Shown one piece after another: positions 1 to 7,684 of a stretch of DNA of 50,095 nucleotides. Location of the stretch: contig JAFABV010000005.1 of assembly GCA_023425865.1 (NCBI GenBank), positions 1 to 50,095 on the forward strand, read 5' to 3'. The DNA comes from Bacteroidota bacterium (lineage in GTDB: Bacteria; Bacteroidota; Bacteroidia; Bacteroidales; Bacteroidaceae). The position numbers and the translations under genes were made by a program. How positions within the stretch are numbered: the stretch's first letter is position 1; every line of letters starts with the position of its first letter. The notes below the pieces were generated by a model. It worked only from the letters and a program-made list of their open reading frames with translations, made no database searches and was not told where the DNA came from.

Positions 1-208
1 GCCGCTTGTAATACACCACATAGCCCCCACGTTCCCAATGCAGCAGTTTCATGACTTTACGAGACTTGCCGACAAAGACATAGACCATGCCGTCGGTAGG
101 ATTGCGTCCGGATTGCCGGACCTTGCCGCACATGGAGTTGACACCAACCCTCATGTCTGTGGGGGCGTTGGAGAAGAAGAACTGGTTGTTTTCATTGAGA
201 TTAAACAT
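1..208 (-). CDS. tnpB: IS66 family accessory protein TnpB (partial)
   Basis: The reverse strand from an ATG at 208 reads without a stop to the window edge (69 residues). It begins MFNLNENNQFFF and contains DMRVGVNSMCGKV, GRNPTDGMVYVFVG and KLLHWERGGYVVYYKR, the N-terminal hallmarks of IS66 TnpB (Orf2), a small protein needed for transposition of IS66 elements alongside the TnpC transposase. The rest of the element lies outside the window. Only about 117 bases separate its start from a hairpin at 325-355, so an upstream tnpA of usual size is not present here. The family call is firm; whether the element is intact cannot be seen. Confidence 0.88.
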   Translation of the reverse strand, partial: MFNLNENNQFFFSNAPTDMRVGVNSMCGKVRQSGRNPTDGMVYVFVGKSRKVMKLLHWERGGYVVYYKR

Positions 209-324
209 AATGCTGTAAATTTTCGGCAAAGGTCGGAAGTTTACAGCTTATGGGAAAGACGGCCGAAATTGAATGGTTACCGTGGTGCGGCTGTTCGACG
301 GACAGGTGGTGGTATAAAGCCAAA

Positions 325-355
325 CAGGGCACCCGCGCATGTTGCGGGTGCCCTG
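325..355. terminator. Perfect 12-bp hairpin upstream of tnpB
   Basis: CAGGGCACCCGC at 325-336 is exactly complementary to GCGGGTGCCCTG at 344-355, with a 7-base loop. There is no clear T-run on either side. It may be a terminator that insulates the element or a structural part of the insertion sequence end. Confidence 0.5.
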
Positions 356-370
356 ATTGCTGATGATAAC

Positions 371-395
371 ATACGCGAGTCAGGGATAAGAAGAT
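371..395 (+). mobile_element. Solo sequence resembling the end of the IS982 element
   Basis: 25 bases beginning ATACGCGAGT and containing GGGATAAGAA match 21 of 25 bases of 49723-49747, which lies about 70 bases upstream of the IS982-family transposase. No transposase follows here. It could be a remnant terminal repeat or a chance match; element borders were not determined. Confidence 0.35.
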
Positions 396-555
396 TAGCA
401 CGCAAACAGTTGCCGGCCGCCTCTGCCATCAACGTTCGCCCCTGTAAGACAGAAAGCTAATACCTCTCCTGTGTCCACCTTCTTGGCCACGGTGACCATC
501 CCACACGTCGCCCCATCTCCATGCCTACGCCCAACCGTTCGCACCCTACAGCCCG

Positions 556-647
556 ATAATTCTATACGAAACCATTCGATGGTTCTATATGAAACCATCC
601 GATAATTCTATATGAAACCATCATATCATTCTATATAGAATCATCCT
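556..647. repeat. 23-base palindromic tandem array, 4 units
   Basis: Units start at 556, 579, 602 and 625, exactly 23 bases apart. Each is a 20-base imperfect palindrome of the type ATGGTTCTATATAGAATCAT followed by 3 bases. Here units 1-3 carry AAACCAT on the right arm, pairing with ATGGTT where the left arm has that form, while unit 4 is ATCATTCTATATAGAATCAT. The same family is at 10509-10623 and 32814-32951. Function unknown. Confidence 0.85.
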
Positions 648-715
648 GTGACTTGGGGATTTTCATTTAGCCAGCCCGCCATTGCCATAGGCGCAAAGGG
701 CTGTTGAAACGGCAG

Positions 716-823
716 CTTTAGGGCTCATAACTGCACCATTTATCATGACTAAACCTGTGGTTTACGCTTGCTTAATGGGCGGTTTACGACAGACACCATA
801 CTTTACCGGGTGAAATAACCGGG
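716..823. repeat. Degenerate 22-base tandem array (GTTTA type)
   Basis: Related words CTTTAGG, ATTTATC, GTTTACG and GTTTACG start at 716, 738, 760 and 782, each 22 bases after the last, and a weaker copy follows near 801. Half-sites such as CTAAACC lie between them. The pattern is the same as the clearer arrays at 33008 and 46845, but these copies are more decayed. Confidence 0.55.
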
Positions 824-970
824 TACGGATTGGTAAACTTGCTCAAGACGCAATTCATGTACGAGCCGGGATACCCAGATTGCTGGCTAATGCCACACAC
901 TCCATCCACCCCGCCCCGCTGTTCGGCCATGCCGTTGGCACCACCCAGCCACAGCCTGCATGCTCACCGA

Positions 971-1095
971 AGTGTGCCAACTGTGCCACTGTGCCACATG
1001 GCATTCTGATATACTATATTTGCTGAAACCCCTTTATTTACTGACTTTTTACAAAATAGAACTTCAACTGTGCCATGTGGCACAGTTGGCACACT
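971..1095. repeat. Long inverted repeat with internal GTGCCA reiterations
   Basis: An 18-base arm at 971-988 (AGTGTGCCAACTGTGCCA) is exactly complementary to 1078-1095. A second arm at 990-1003 (TGTGCCACATGGCA) is exactly complementary to 1071-1084. The left side therefore holds two alternative partners for the right side, and the loop is an AT-rich 67-86 bases. It may be an end or regulatory site of a lost mobile element; no gene for one is present here. Confidence 0.75.
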
Positions 1096-1250
1096 TTCCT
1101 GCTTCCGCAACGCCTGAGCCCTCCTTCCTTGCCAGTTCGCGCAGGTCTATTCCGGCTTATCATGCCAGCCAACAGAGCGTCTATGTGGGCAGATGAAGGG
1201 CAAAAAACTTCAGTGCCCTCAGGTTAATGCCCATCAGATTGATGTGCAGA

Positions 1251-2087
1251 CTACTCGGTGGCCTCTTTCAGGGCTTGCTTGTTGCGCATGGCCGCAATGG
1301 CCTTGGCCTTCTTGTTGAGGTCGTTGACATCGTTCTTGCGATAATAGCTGCGCGTGATGCCATCGGAGGAGAGTACCAGCGAGTCTTCGTCAAGATAGTC
1401 TATTGAGCAAGTATCGTTGACGGGTTTGGTGAGTGTCACCGTGCCATCGTTGTCCCAAGAGGGTGTACCGCTGGTGATGACCAGTTGCCCGTTCCAAATG
1501 TGCCAAGCCGTGAAGTAGCCTAAGGGCGGATAAACCACCGGACTCTCGCCGGCCAGCGTGCTGACCTCTTGTACATATCCCACGCTCTGCGCCTCGCCGT
1601 GACGCTTGAGCCAGAAGCCGTATTCGCGCGGGATGAGGAAGGTCTGCTTGAGCGAGTCAGGCATGTCACGCATCATACGGGCTTGCAGGCGCGGGCTCAT
1701 CTTGTCGTAGTCGCGCATCTTTGGCATGACGATGTAACACCAGATGCCCTTCAGTTGGTCGAGGTCGAGCACCAGGTCGGCCACCTTCTTGTCCTTGGCG
1801 TTGAGAACCAGTCCTATGCGGTCGCCCGTGCGGATATTGCCCAATACCTTTCCTTTACGCTTGGCGTCAATGATGTCATAAGTTATTGGGTCGCTGCCAT
1901 CGGTGGGGAGCACCACCACGACAGAGTCTGAGCTGCCTTCGCAAGCCAGTCCGTAAGCCACGTGGTCGCCTACAAACACCTGTTGGCTGGCAGGCGTCGC
2001 GCCGTGTTTGTCGTTGTCAGGACTTGGTTGGCAAGCAGCCAGTCCCAATGCCGCAGCCGAGAGAAGAAGGGTCTTGAAATGGGTCAT
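1251..2087 (-). CDS. Exported lipoprotein of unknown function
   Basis: 278 residues. The N-terminus MTHFKTLLLSAAALGLAAC is a lipoprotein signal with the lipid-bearing Cys at residue 19, so the protein should be anchored in the membrane on the periplasmic or outer face. The start at 2087 is preferred over an in-frame start at 2129 because the -7 box at 2108-2115 lies between them. The body has a beta-rich character with phrases such as VGDHVAYGLACEG and RTGDRIGLVL, and a segment near residues 190-255 resembling lipocalin-like lipoproteins of Bacteroidetes (WDNDGTVTLTK). The C-terminus is Lys/Ala rich and helical. I do not recognise a named family; the neighbours give no hint of its role. Confidence 0.8.
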   Translation of the reverse strand: MTHFKTLLLSAAALGLAACQPSPDNDKHGATPASQQVFVGDHVAYGLACEGSSDSVVVVLPTDGSDPITYDIIDAKRKGKVLGNIRTGDRIGLVLNAKDKKVADLVLDLDQLKGIWCYIVMPKMRDYDKMSPRLQARMMRDMPDSLKQTFLIPREYGFWLKRHGEAQSVGYVQEVSTLAGESPVVYPPLGYFTAWHIWNGQLVITSGTPSWDNDGTVTLTKPVNDTCSIDYLDEDSLVLSSDGITRSYYRKNDVNDLNKKAKAIAAMRNKQALKEATE

Positions 2088-2107
2088 AATCGCTTTGTTT
2101 TGCTCTG

Positions 2108-2115
2108 CAAAGATA
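2108..2115 (-). promoter_or_regulatory. Bacteroidetes -7 box for the lipoprotein gene
   Basis: Reverse strand TATCTTTG, followed by GC, matches the TAnnTTTG consensus. It sits 20 bases before the ATG at 2087 and rules out the upstream in-frame start. Confidence 0.65.
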
Positions 2116-2170
2116 GTGATATAAATCATAAAAAAAACAAGCGATGCTCGGTGATTTGCGTTTTTTTATC

Positions 2171-2178
2171 TAAATTTG
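2171..2178 (+). promoter_or_regulatory. -7 box for the carboxyltransferase gene
   Basis: TAAATTTG followed by CA. A 5' leader of about 70 bases would separate transcription start from the ATG at 2256. No good -33 TTTG at the expected distance. Confidence 0.5.
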
Positions 2179-2255
2179 CACCTCGGTAGCCTACTACGGT
2201 GTAACCACCGGTATGGGCCACCTACCTCAAACACAGTACGAAACAGTATTAGATC

Positions 2256-4031
2256 ATGAAGAAGAAGATACAGTTCAGTCTCGTTTATCGAGATATGTGG
2301 CAGAGTTCTGGTAAGTTCCAGCCACGCAAGGATCAGTTAGAGCGTATTGCTCCGGTCATCATTGATATGGGTTGCTTTGCCCGTGTAGAGACCAATGGTG
2401 GCGCTTTTGAGCAGGTGCAGCTGCTGGCCGGTGAGAACCCCAATGAGGCCGTGCGCGCCTTCTGTAAGCCCTTCAACGAGGCAGGTATCAAGACCCACAT
2501 GCTCGACCGTGGCTTGAATGCCCTTCGTATGTATCCTGTGCCCGACGATGTTCGTGCCATGATGTATCGCGTGAAGCACGCCCAGGGTGTAGACATACCC
2601 CGTATCTTCGACGGTCTGAATGACATCCGCAATATCGCGCCTTCCATCCGTTGGGCCAAAGAGGCTGGCATGACACCTCAGGGTGCCCTTTGTATCACCA
2701 CCTCTCCCATCCACACCTTAGAATATTATGCTGAACTGGCCGATAAGGAAATCGAGGCTGGCGCAGAGGAAATCTGCCTGAAGGATATGGCAGGTATTGG
2801 GCAGCCCGCATTCTTGGGCAAGCTCACCAAGATGATCAAGGACAAGCATCCCAACATCATCATCGAGTACCACGGCCATTCAGGCCCCGGCTTGTCAATG
2901 GCTTCGATTCTCGAAGTATGCGAGAACGGCGCCGACATCATCGACACCGCTATCGAGCCATTGTCGTGGGGTAAGGTGCATCCCGATGTAATCTCTGTGC
3001 AGAGTATGCTCAAGGCTGCCGGCTTCGATGTGCCTGAGATCAACATGAACGCTTATATGACGGCTCGTGCCATGACCCAGGAGTTCATCGACGAGTGGTT
3101 GGGCTACTTTATCAACCCCGGCAACAAGCTCATGAGCTCACTGCTTCTGGGCTGTGGCCTGCCCGGCGGTATGATGGGGTCGATGATGTCTGACCTCGGT
3201 GGTATTCAGGGCGTGATCAACAACCTGCGCGCCAAGAAGGGTGAGCCCGAGCTCACCACCGACGATATGCTGGTGAAGCTCTTCGACGAGGTGGCTTACG
3301 TATGGCCTCGTGTAGGTTATCCACCTTTGGTGACTCCGTTCTCACAGTATGTGAAGAACATCGCCCTCTTCAACCTTCTCACCATAGAGCAGGGCAAGGG
3401 TCGCTACGTAATGATGGACGACTCGGTATGGGGAATGATTCTCGGCAAGAGCGGTAAGGTGCCCGGCAAGATCGACGATGAGATATTGGCAATAGCCAAG
3501 GACAAGGGTCTTGAGTTTACCGATGCTGATCCACACACCTTGCTGACCAACGCCCTCGACGACTTTAAGAAGGAGATGGACGAGAATGGCTGGGATTACG
3601 GTCAGGACGATGAGGAACTCTGGGAGCTGGCCATGCACCCCGAGCAGTATCGTAACTACAAGAGCGGACAGGCCAAGAAGAATATGCTGGCCGACCTGCA
3701 GAAAGCCAAGGACGCTAAGTTGGGCGGTAGCCTGACTCCCGCACAGTTGGCTGAGTTCAAGCACGCCAAGGCCGATGCCATCGTGGCTCCGGTCAAGGGC
3801 CAGATTTTCTGGGAGTTCCAAGGCGAGGGCGAGGCAGTGCCTGCCGTAGAGCCTTACATCGGCAAAGATTACCAGGAGGGCAACAGCTTCTGCTACATCC
3901 AGGCTCCATGGGGCGAGTTTGTGGAGGTGCCGGCTGCTTTGGGCGGCAAGCTTGTGGAAATCAATGCCAAGCAGGGCGCCAAGGTGCAAAAGGGCGACGT
4001 GATAGCCTACATTGAGCGTGCACAGGCATAA
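2256..4031 (+). CDS. PycB / oxaloacetate decarboxylase alpha-like carboxyltransferase with non-biotinylated carrier-like tail
   Basis: 591 residues. The N-terminal carboxyltransferase barrel shows a variant of the canonical RDAHQS motif (YRDMWQSSGK, 11-20), an ETNGGAFEQV stretch (45-54), the active-site KDMAG (176-180) and metal ligands HGH (206-208). A conserved carboxylase region follows, then a biotin/lipoyl-like domain (about 515-591). That domain has the closing fold signature KVQKGDVIAYIE, but where biotin carriers have AMKM it reads IQAPWGEFVEV (548-558), so no biotinyl-lysine is present. The family moves CO2 between biotin and pyruvate/oxaloacetate. This copy would need a separate biotin carrier, not encoded nearby. 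It is monocistronic, with a terminator at 4073. Confidence 0.82.
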   Translation: MKKKIQFSLVYRDMWQSSGKFQPRKDQLERIAPVIIDMGCFARVETNGGAFEQVQLLAGENPNEAVRAFCKPFNEAGIKTHMLDRGLNALRMYPVPDDVRAMMYRVKHAQGVDIPRIFDGLNDIRNIAPSIRWAKEAGMTPQGALCITTSPIHTLEYYAELADKEIEAGAEEICLKDMAGIGQPAFLGKLTKMIKDKHPNIIIEYHGHSGPGLSMASILEVCENGADIIDTAIEPLSWGKVHPDVISVQSMLKAAGFDVPEINMNAYMTARAMTQEFIDEWLGYFINPGNKLMSSLLLGCGLPGGMMGSMMSDLGGIQGVINNLRAKKGEPELTTDDMLVKLFDEVAYVWPRVGYPPLVTPFSQYVKNIALFNLLTIEQGKGRYVMMDDSVWGMILGKSGKVPGKIDDEILAIAKDKGLEFTDADPHTLLTNALDDFKKEMDENGWDYGQDDEELWELAMHPEQYRNYKSGQAKKNMLADLQKAKDAKLGGSLTPAQLAEFKHAKADAIVAPVKGQIFWEFQGEGEAVPAVEPYIGKDYQEGNSFCYIQAPWGEFVEVPAALGGKLVEINAKQGAKVQKGDVIAYIERAQA

Positions 4032-4072
4032 GTTGACATATCGTCTCTTTGCTGAGACAAACAAACGATAGC

Positions 4073-4115
4073 AATCGCCCTCTTCTCCACGGTGGAGGAG
4101 AGGGCGATTATTTTT
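4073..4115 (+). terminator. Rho-independent terminator
   Basis: An 18-bp stem with one mismatch (arms at 4073-4090 and 4092-4109) is followed by TTATTTTT. It closes the carboxyltransferase transcript before the HD hydrolase gene. Confidence 0.85.
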
Positions 4116-4141
4116 AATGCGGTTATTATTATAATAAGGTA

Positions 4142-4699
4142 ATGGAATGGAATGATATTCCCCAATGGGTGAGACAAATCTTGCGCAAATACTATCCCGA
4201 GGACAATGAATTGTGGCACATCTTTTATACCCACAGTCGGTTGGTCACAGAGAAGGCGATAGCGGTCTGCGACCGTCACCCAGAGCTCGGGCTCGACCGC
4301 GACTTTGTGGTTGAGGCGGCGATGATGCACGATATCGGTATCTTTGCCACCCATGCTCCTGGCATTCAGTGTTTTGGCGAAGAGCCTTATCTTAAGCATG
4401 GCCGTATTGGCGCCGAACTGCTGCGTGCCGAGGGCTACCCCCGTCATGCGCGGGTATGTGAACGCCACACTGGTGCCGGACTTACCCGCGAAGACATCGT
4501 GGCCAACGACTTGCCGTTACCTCACGAGAATTTTCTTCCCGAAAGTTTAGAAGAGAAGGTCATCTGCTACGCCGATAAGTTCTATAGCAAGACCCACCTT
4601 GAGCGTGAGCGTTCGGTGGAAAAGGTCAAAAAGAGTCTTGAGCGCTTTGGGCACGACGGTGTCCGCCGTTTTGAAGAGTGGCAGAAGATTTTCGGCTAA
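4142..4699 (+). CDS. HD-domain hydrolase
   Basis: 185 residues, a single HD domain with the first His in FYTHSRLVTEKA (near residue 30), the metal-binding HDIG in MMHDIGIF (61-68), a further His in LKHGRIGAELL, and ERHTGAG. Spacing fits the small HDIG proteins annotated as uncharacterised hydrolases. Such proteins hydrolyse phosphate esters, often of nucleotides; the substrate is not evident. It lies between a strong terminator and the LptD-like gene, whose -7 box begins 28 bases after this stop codon, so it is probably its own transcript. Confidence 0.85.
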   Translation: MEWNDIPQWVRQILRKYYPEDNELWHIFYTHSRLVTEKAIAVCDRHPELGLDRDFVVEAAMMHDIGIFATHAPGIQCFGEEPYLKHGRIGAELLRAEGYPRHARVCERHTGAGLTREDIVANDLPLPHENFLPESLEEKVICYADKFYSKTHLERERSVEKVKKSLERFGHDGVRRFEEWQKIFG

Positions 4700-4727
4700 A
4701 AGCCTCGGTTTTTCACGATATAAATCG

Positions 4728-4735
4728 TAAATTTG
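4728..4735 (+). promoter_or_regulatory. -7 box abutting the LptD-like start codon
   Basis: TAAATTTG followed by CA ends 7 bases before the ATG at 4743. Transcription starting about 7 bases after the box would give an mRNA with almost no leader. Confidence 0.5.
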
Positions 4736-4742
4736 CACATTC

Positions 4743-7586
4743 ATGAGCCTGAGGTCAATCTTCATATCGTCTGTTTGCGTTATTGCCTGTGTGATGGGTT
4801 ACAGCAGTGTGCCACAAACGCAGGGGAAACCACAGCGTGCCAATAAGAAAGCACAGGCTGTGAAAAGCACGGCGCGAGACACTACAACCAAGGGGAACCC
4901 ACTTGAAGCTCCTCTTGATACTACCCAGATGGACTCTTTGCAATTGGCTATCTACCATCGCAATAAGGCTGTTGACGATTCTATTCGTCTTGATTCCATT
5001 AATCGGACAAAGAAAAACGGCATCGATGCCCCGGTGGTTTATCAGGCCAACGACTCGTTGGTCTACGATGCCTCGTCGCGCACGGCCCATCTCTATGGGC
5101 AGTCGAGTGTAGATTATGAGACTATGAATCTCAAGAGCGACAAGATCTACATGAGCTTAGACAGCAGTTTGGTGCATGCCACAGGTTCTCCAGACTCTAC
5201 CCAGAAGGGTGGGCTCAAGGGGCGCCCGGTCTTTACCATGGGGCAGGACAAGTACGACACCGATACCATGGCCTTCAACTTCAAGACCAAGAAGGGCCTT
5301 GTGCAGAATGCCTATACCCAGCAAGAAGATGGTTTTCTCACCAGTAAGGTGTCGAAACGCAATGACAACGGTGAGCTCTATCTTGCCCATGGGCGGTATA
5401 CCACCTGCGATAACGAGCACCCCGATTTCTATATTGCCCTCTCGCGCGCCAAGGTACGCCCGGGCAAGGATGTGGTATTTGGACCGGCTTACCTTGTCGT
5501 AGCCGACGTGCCATTGCCATTGGCTATCCCCTATGGCTTCTTCCCTTTCACCAAGAGTTACTCCAGTGGATTCATCATGCCGACCTACGGCGATGAAAAC
5601 ACGCGTGGCTTCTATCTCCGTGACGGTGGATACTACTTTGCCATGAGTGACAAGTGGGACCTGAAACTCTTGGGTGAAATCTACACCAAGGGGTCGTGGG
5701 GCGTGTCGGCGGCCAGCAATTACCGCAAGCGTTATAGGTATAGCGGCTCGTTCCTCTTCAGTTACCAGGACACCAAGACCGGCGACAAGGGCATGCCCGA
5801 CTTTACCGAGCAGCAGAGCTTCAAGGTTCAATGGAGTCATCGGCAGGACTCTAAGGCCAACCCCTATAGCAGTCTCTCGGCCAGCGTCAATTTTGCCTCG
5901 ACCAGCTACGAGCGCAACAACCTCAATAGCATGTATAATCCGCAGACCATGACACAGTCGACCCGTACGTCATCGGTCAGTTGGAGCACTACATTCTCAA
6001 GCATTGGCATGACGCTCAGCTCTACGGCCAACCTCTCGCAGAATATGCGTGACTCGAGTATTGCCATGACCTTGCCCGACCTCAACATATCGGTCAGTCG
6101 CTTTTATCCCTTCCGCCGTACTCACCAGGTAGGCGAAGAGCGTTGGTATGAGAAAATCTCGGTGAGCTATACTGGACAGCTGAGCAACTCTATCAGCACG
6201 AAGGAAAACCGCATCTTGCACTCCAACCTGATCAAGGACTGGCGTAACGGCATGCAGCACAACATCCCTATCAACGCTAATTTCACATTGTTCAGGTATA
6301 TCAATATTACGCCGACATTCAATTTCACCGACCGTATGTACACCAGCAAGGTACTCCGGTCGTGGGATACGGCCACACAGAAGGAAGTCGCAGACACCGT
6401 CTACGGTTTCAACAACGTGTACAACTGGAACATGAGCGTCTCGGCCAGTACCAAGCTCTATGGCTTCTGGATTCCCAACCGCAAGATCTTTGGCGACAAG
6501 ATACAGGCTATCCGGCATGTCATCACGCCGCAGGTGAGCTTCAGTTACGCGCCTAACTTTGGGTCGTCGAGTTATGGTTATTACAAAACCTACCAGAAGA
6601 CCGACGCTGATGGCAACGTCTCGCTCGTGGAATACTCGCCATACGCCAACTCGCTCTACGGTGTGCCGGGAAAGGGACGTACAGGTAGTATTACGATGGA
6701 CCTGAGCAATAACATCGAAATGAAGGTCAAGAGCGATAAAGACAGCACGGGATTCAAGAAGATCAGCATCATTGACGAACTCGGTGCCTCTATGTCGTAT
6801 AACATGGCTACCAACTACCACAAATGGAGCGATCTCTCCATGCGCATACGACTGAAATGGTGGAAGAATTATACCTTCAACATGAATGCGGTCTTCGCCA
6901 CCTATGCTTATGAGCTTGACGAGAATGGCACGCCCTATGTAGGCAATCACACCGAGTGGGGGCGCGGTCGCTTCGGACGCTTCCAAGGTATGTCGCAAAA
7001 CATATCTTACACGCTCACTCCCGAGAAGATACGCAACCTGTTTAGCGGTGAGAAGAACGACGAGGATGACCGTCGCAACAACAAGAACGACGAAGAAGGT
7101 GTAGATACCGACATCGAGAGCAACGTCGACGACACCATGATCGAAGGCCAGCGCGGCGCCAAGAAGAGCGAGCGTGGAGGCAAGGCCGAAACCGATGCCG
7201 ATGGCTATATGAGTTTCTCCATGCCTTGGTCGCTCACCTTCGGCTATGGTATCACCATGCGCGAGAACACCAGTGGCAAGTTCAACACCAAGTCGATGCG
7301 CTATCCTTATAAGTTTACCCAGACCCTCAATGTCAGCGGAAATGTGCGCATCAGCGATGGTTGGAACATCAGTTTCTCAAGTGGCTATGACTTCGAGAGC
7401 CATGAGATGTCGATGACCACCGCCTCATTGCAGCGCGACCTCCATTGCTTCAACATGAGTTGTTCGGTGGTGCTCGCACCTTACACCAGTTATAACTTCA
7501 CCTTCCGCTGTAATGCGTCTACCCTTACCGACGCGCTGAAGTATGACAAACGTAGCGGATACACCAATGCCGTGCAGTGGTATTAA
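4743..7586 (+). CDS. lptD: LptD-like LPS-assembly outer-membrane protein
   Basis: 947 residues. A hydrophobic signal (residues 5-20) precedes a Thr/Lys-rich linker. An OstA/LptA-like periplasmic region follows (about 95-250), with AHLYGQSSVDYETMNLKSDKIYM typical of the repeating beta-jellyroll. The remainder is a long beta-barrel rich in alternating aromatic residues. The motif PLPLAIPYGFFPF (about 254-266) is characteristic of Bacteroidetes LptD. LptD inserts lipopolysaccharide into the outer leaflet of the outer membrane. An acidic and Asn-rich loop at about 770-820 is probably surface exposed. The -7 box leaves nearly no 5' leader. The protein ends NAVQWY, an aromatic C-terminus usual for barrels. 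Confidence 0.82.
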   Translation: MSLRSIFISSVCVIACVMGYSSVPQTQGKPQRANKKAQAVKSTARDTTTKGNPLEAPLDTTQMDSLQLAIYHRNKAVDDSIRLDSINRTKKNGIDAPVVYQANDSLVYDASSRTAHLYGQSSVDYETMNLKSDKIYMSLDSSLVHATGSPDSTQKGGLKGRPVFTMGQDKYDTDTMAFNFKTKKGLVQNAYTQQEDGFLTSKVSKRNDNGELYLAHGRYTTCDNEHPDFYIALSRAKVRPGKDVVFGPAYLVVADVPLPLAIPYGFFPFTKSYSSGFIMPTYGDENTRGFYLRDGGYYFAMSDKWDLKLLGEIYTKGSWGVSAASNYRKRYRYSGSFLFSYQDTKTGDKGMPDFTEQQSFKVQWSHRQDSKANPYSSLSASVNFASTSYERNNLNSMYNPQTMTQSTRTSSVSWSTTFSSIGMTLSSTANLSQNMRDSSIAMTLPDLNISVSRFYPFRRTHQVGEERWYEKISVSYTGQLSNSISTKENRILHSNLIKDWRNGMQHNIPINANFTLFRYINITPTFNFTDRMYTSKVLRSWDTATQKEVADTVYGFNNVYNWNMSVSASTKLYGFWIPNRKIFGDKIQAIRHVITPQVSFSYAPNFGSSSYGYYKTYQKTDADGNVSLVEYSPYANSLYGVPGKGRTGSITMDLSNNIEMKVKSDKDSTGFKKISIIDELGASMSYNMATNYHKWSDLSMRIRLKWWKNYTFNMNAVFATYAYELDENGTPYVGNHTEWGRGRFGRFQGMSQNISYTLTPEKIRNLFSGEKNDEDDRRNNKNDEEGVDTDIESNVDDTMIEGQRGAKKSERGGKAETDADGYMSFSMPWSLTFGYGITMRENTSGKFNTKSMRYPYKFTQTLNVSGNVRISDGWNISFSSGYDFESHEMSMTTASLQRDLHCFNMSCSVVLAPYTSYNFTFRCNASTLTDALKYDKRSGYTNAVQWY

Positions 7587-7610
7587 AAGATTGTATAACA
7601 TATTAACATA

Positions 7611-7670
7611 TTGCTCTTGGAAGATAGAGCAACAATAACAAAGGATGCTGTGGACAATAGAAACAGCATC
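7611..7670. terminator. Two short hairpins after the LptD-like gene
   Basis: TTGCTC (7611-7616) pairs with GAGCAA (7627-7632), and GATGCTGT (7644-7651) pairs with ACAGCATC (7663-7670). The second lies 14 bases before the next ATG, so it may act on the downstream gene as well as end the upstream transcript. Confidence 0.4.
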
Positions 7671-7684
7671 AATCTTATTAGACA

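Larger units (their letters stand above)
209..1250. other. Gene-free stretch between IS66 tnpB and a lipoprotein gene
   Basis: No convincing gene is visible in about 1,040 bases. Open frames here are short, run through repeats, and carry no recognisable domain. The stretch holds a hairpin (325-355), a sequence resembling an IS982 end (371-395), a 23-base tandem array (556-647), a degenerate 22-base array (about 716-823) and a long inverted repeat (971-1095). It reads as a graveyard of mobile and repeat DNA. Confidence 0.6.

Noticed and set aside
395..598. Reverse-strand frame of 67 residues with VAKKVDTGEVLAFCLTG
   Set aside because: Its start lies inside the 23-base repeat array, it has no promoter, and no domain is recognisable.
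556..647. CRISPR array
   Set aside because: The period is 23 bases with only 3 bases between palindromes, so no spacers exist, and no cas gene is present in the window.
960..1196. Frame of 78 residues across the GTGCCA inverted repeat
   Set aside because: Much of the translation is the inverted repeat itself (repeated CHCATWH, CHVAQLAH), so it is a by-product of the repeat.
7587..7684. SAM or cobalamin riboswitch before the sulfur amino acid genes
   Set aside because: Only two short simple hairpins are visible; no conserved riboswitch core is present.
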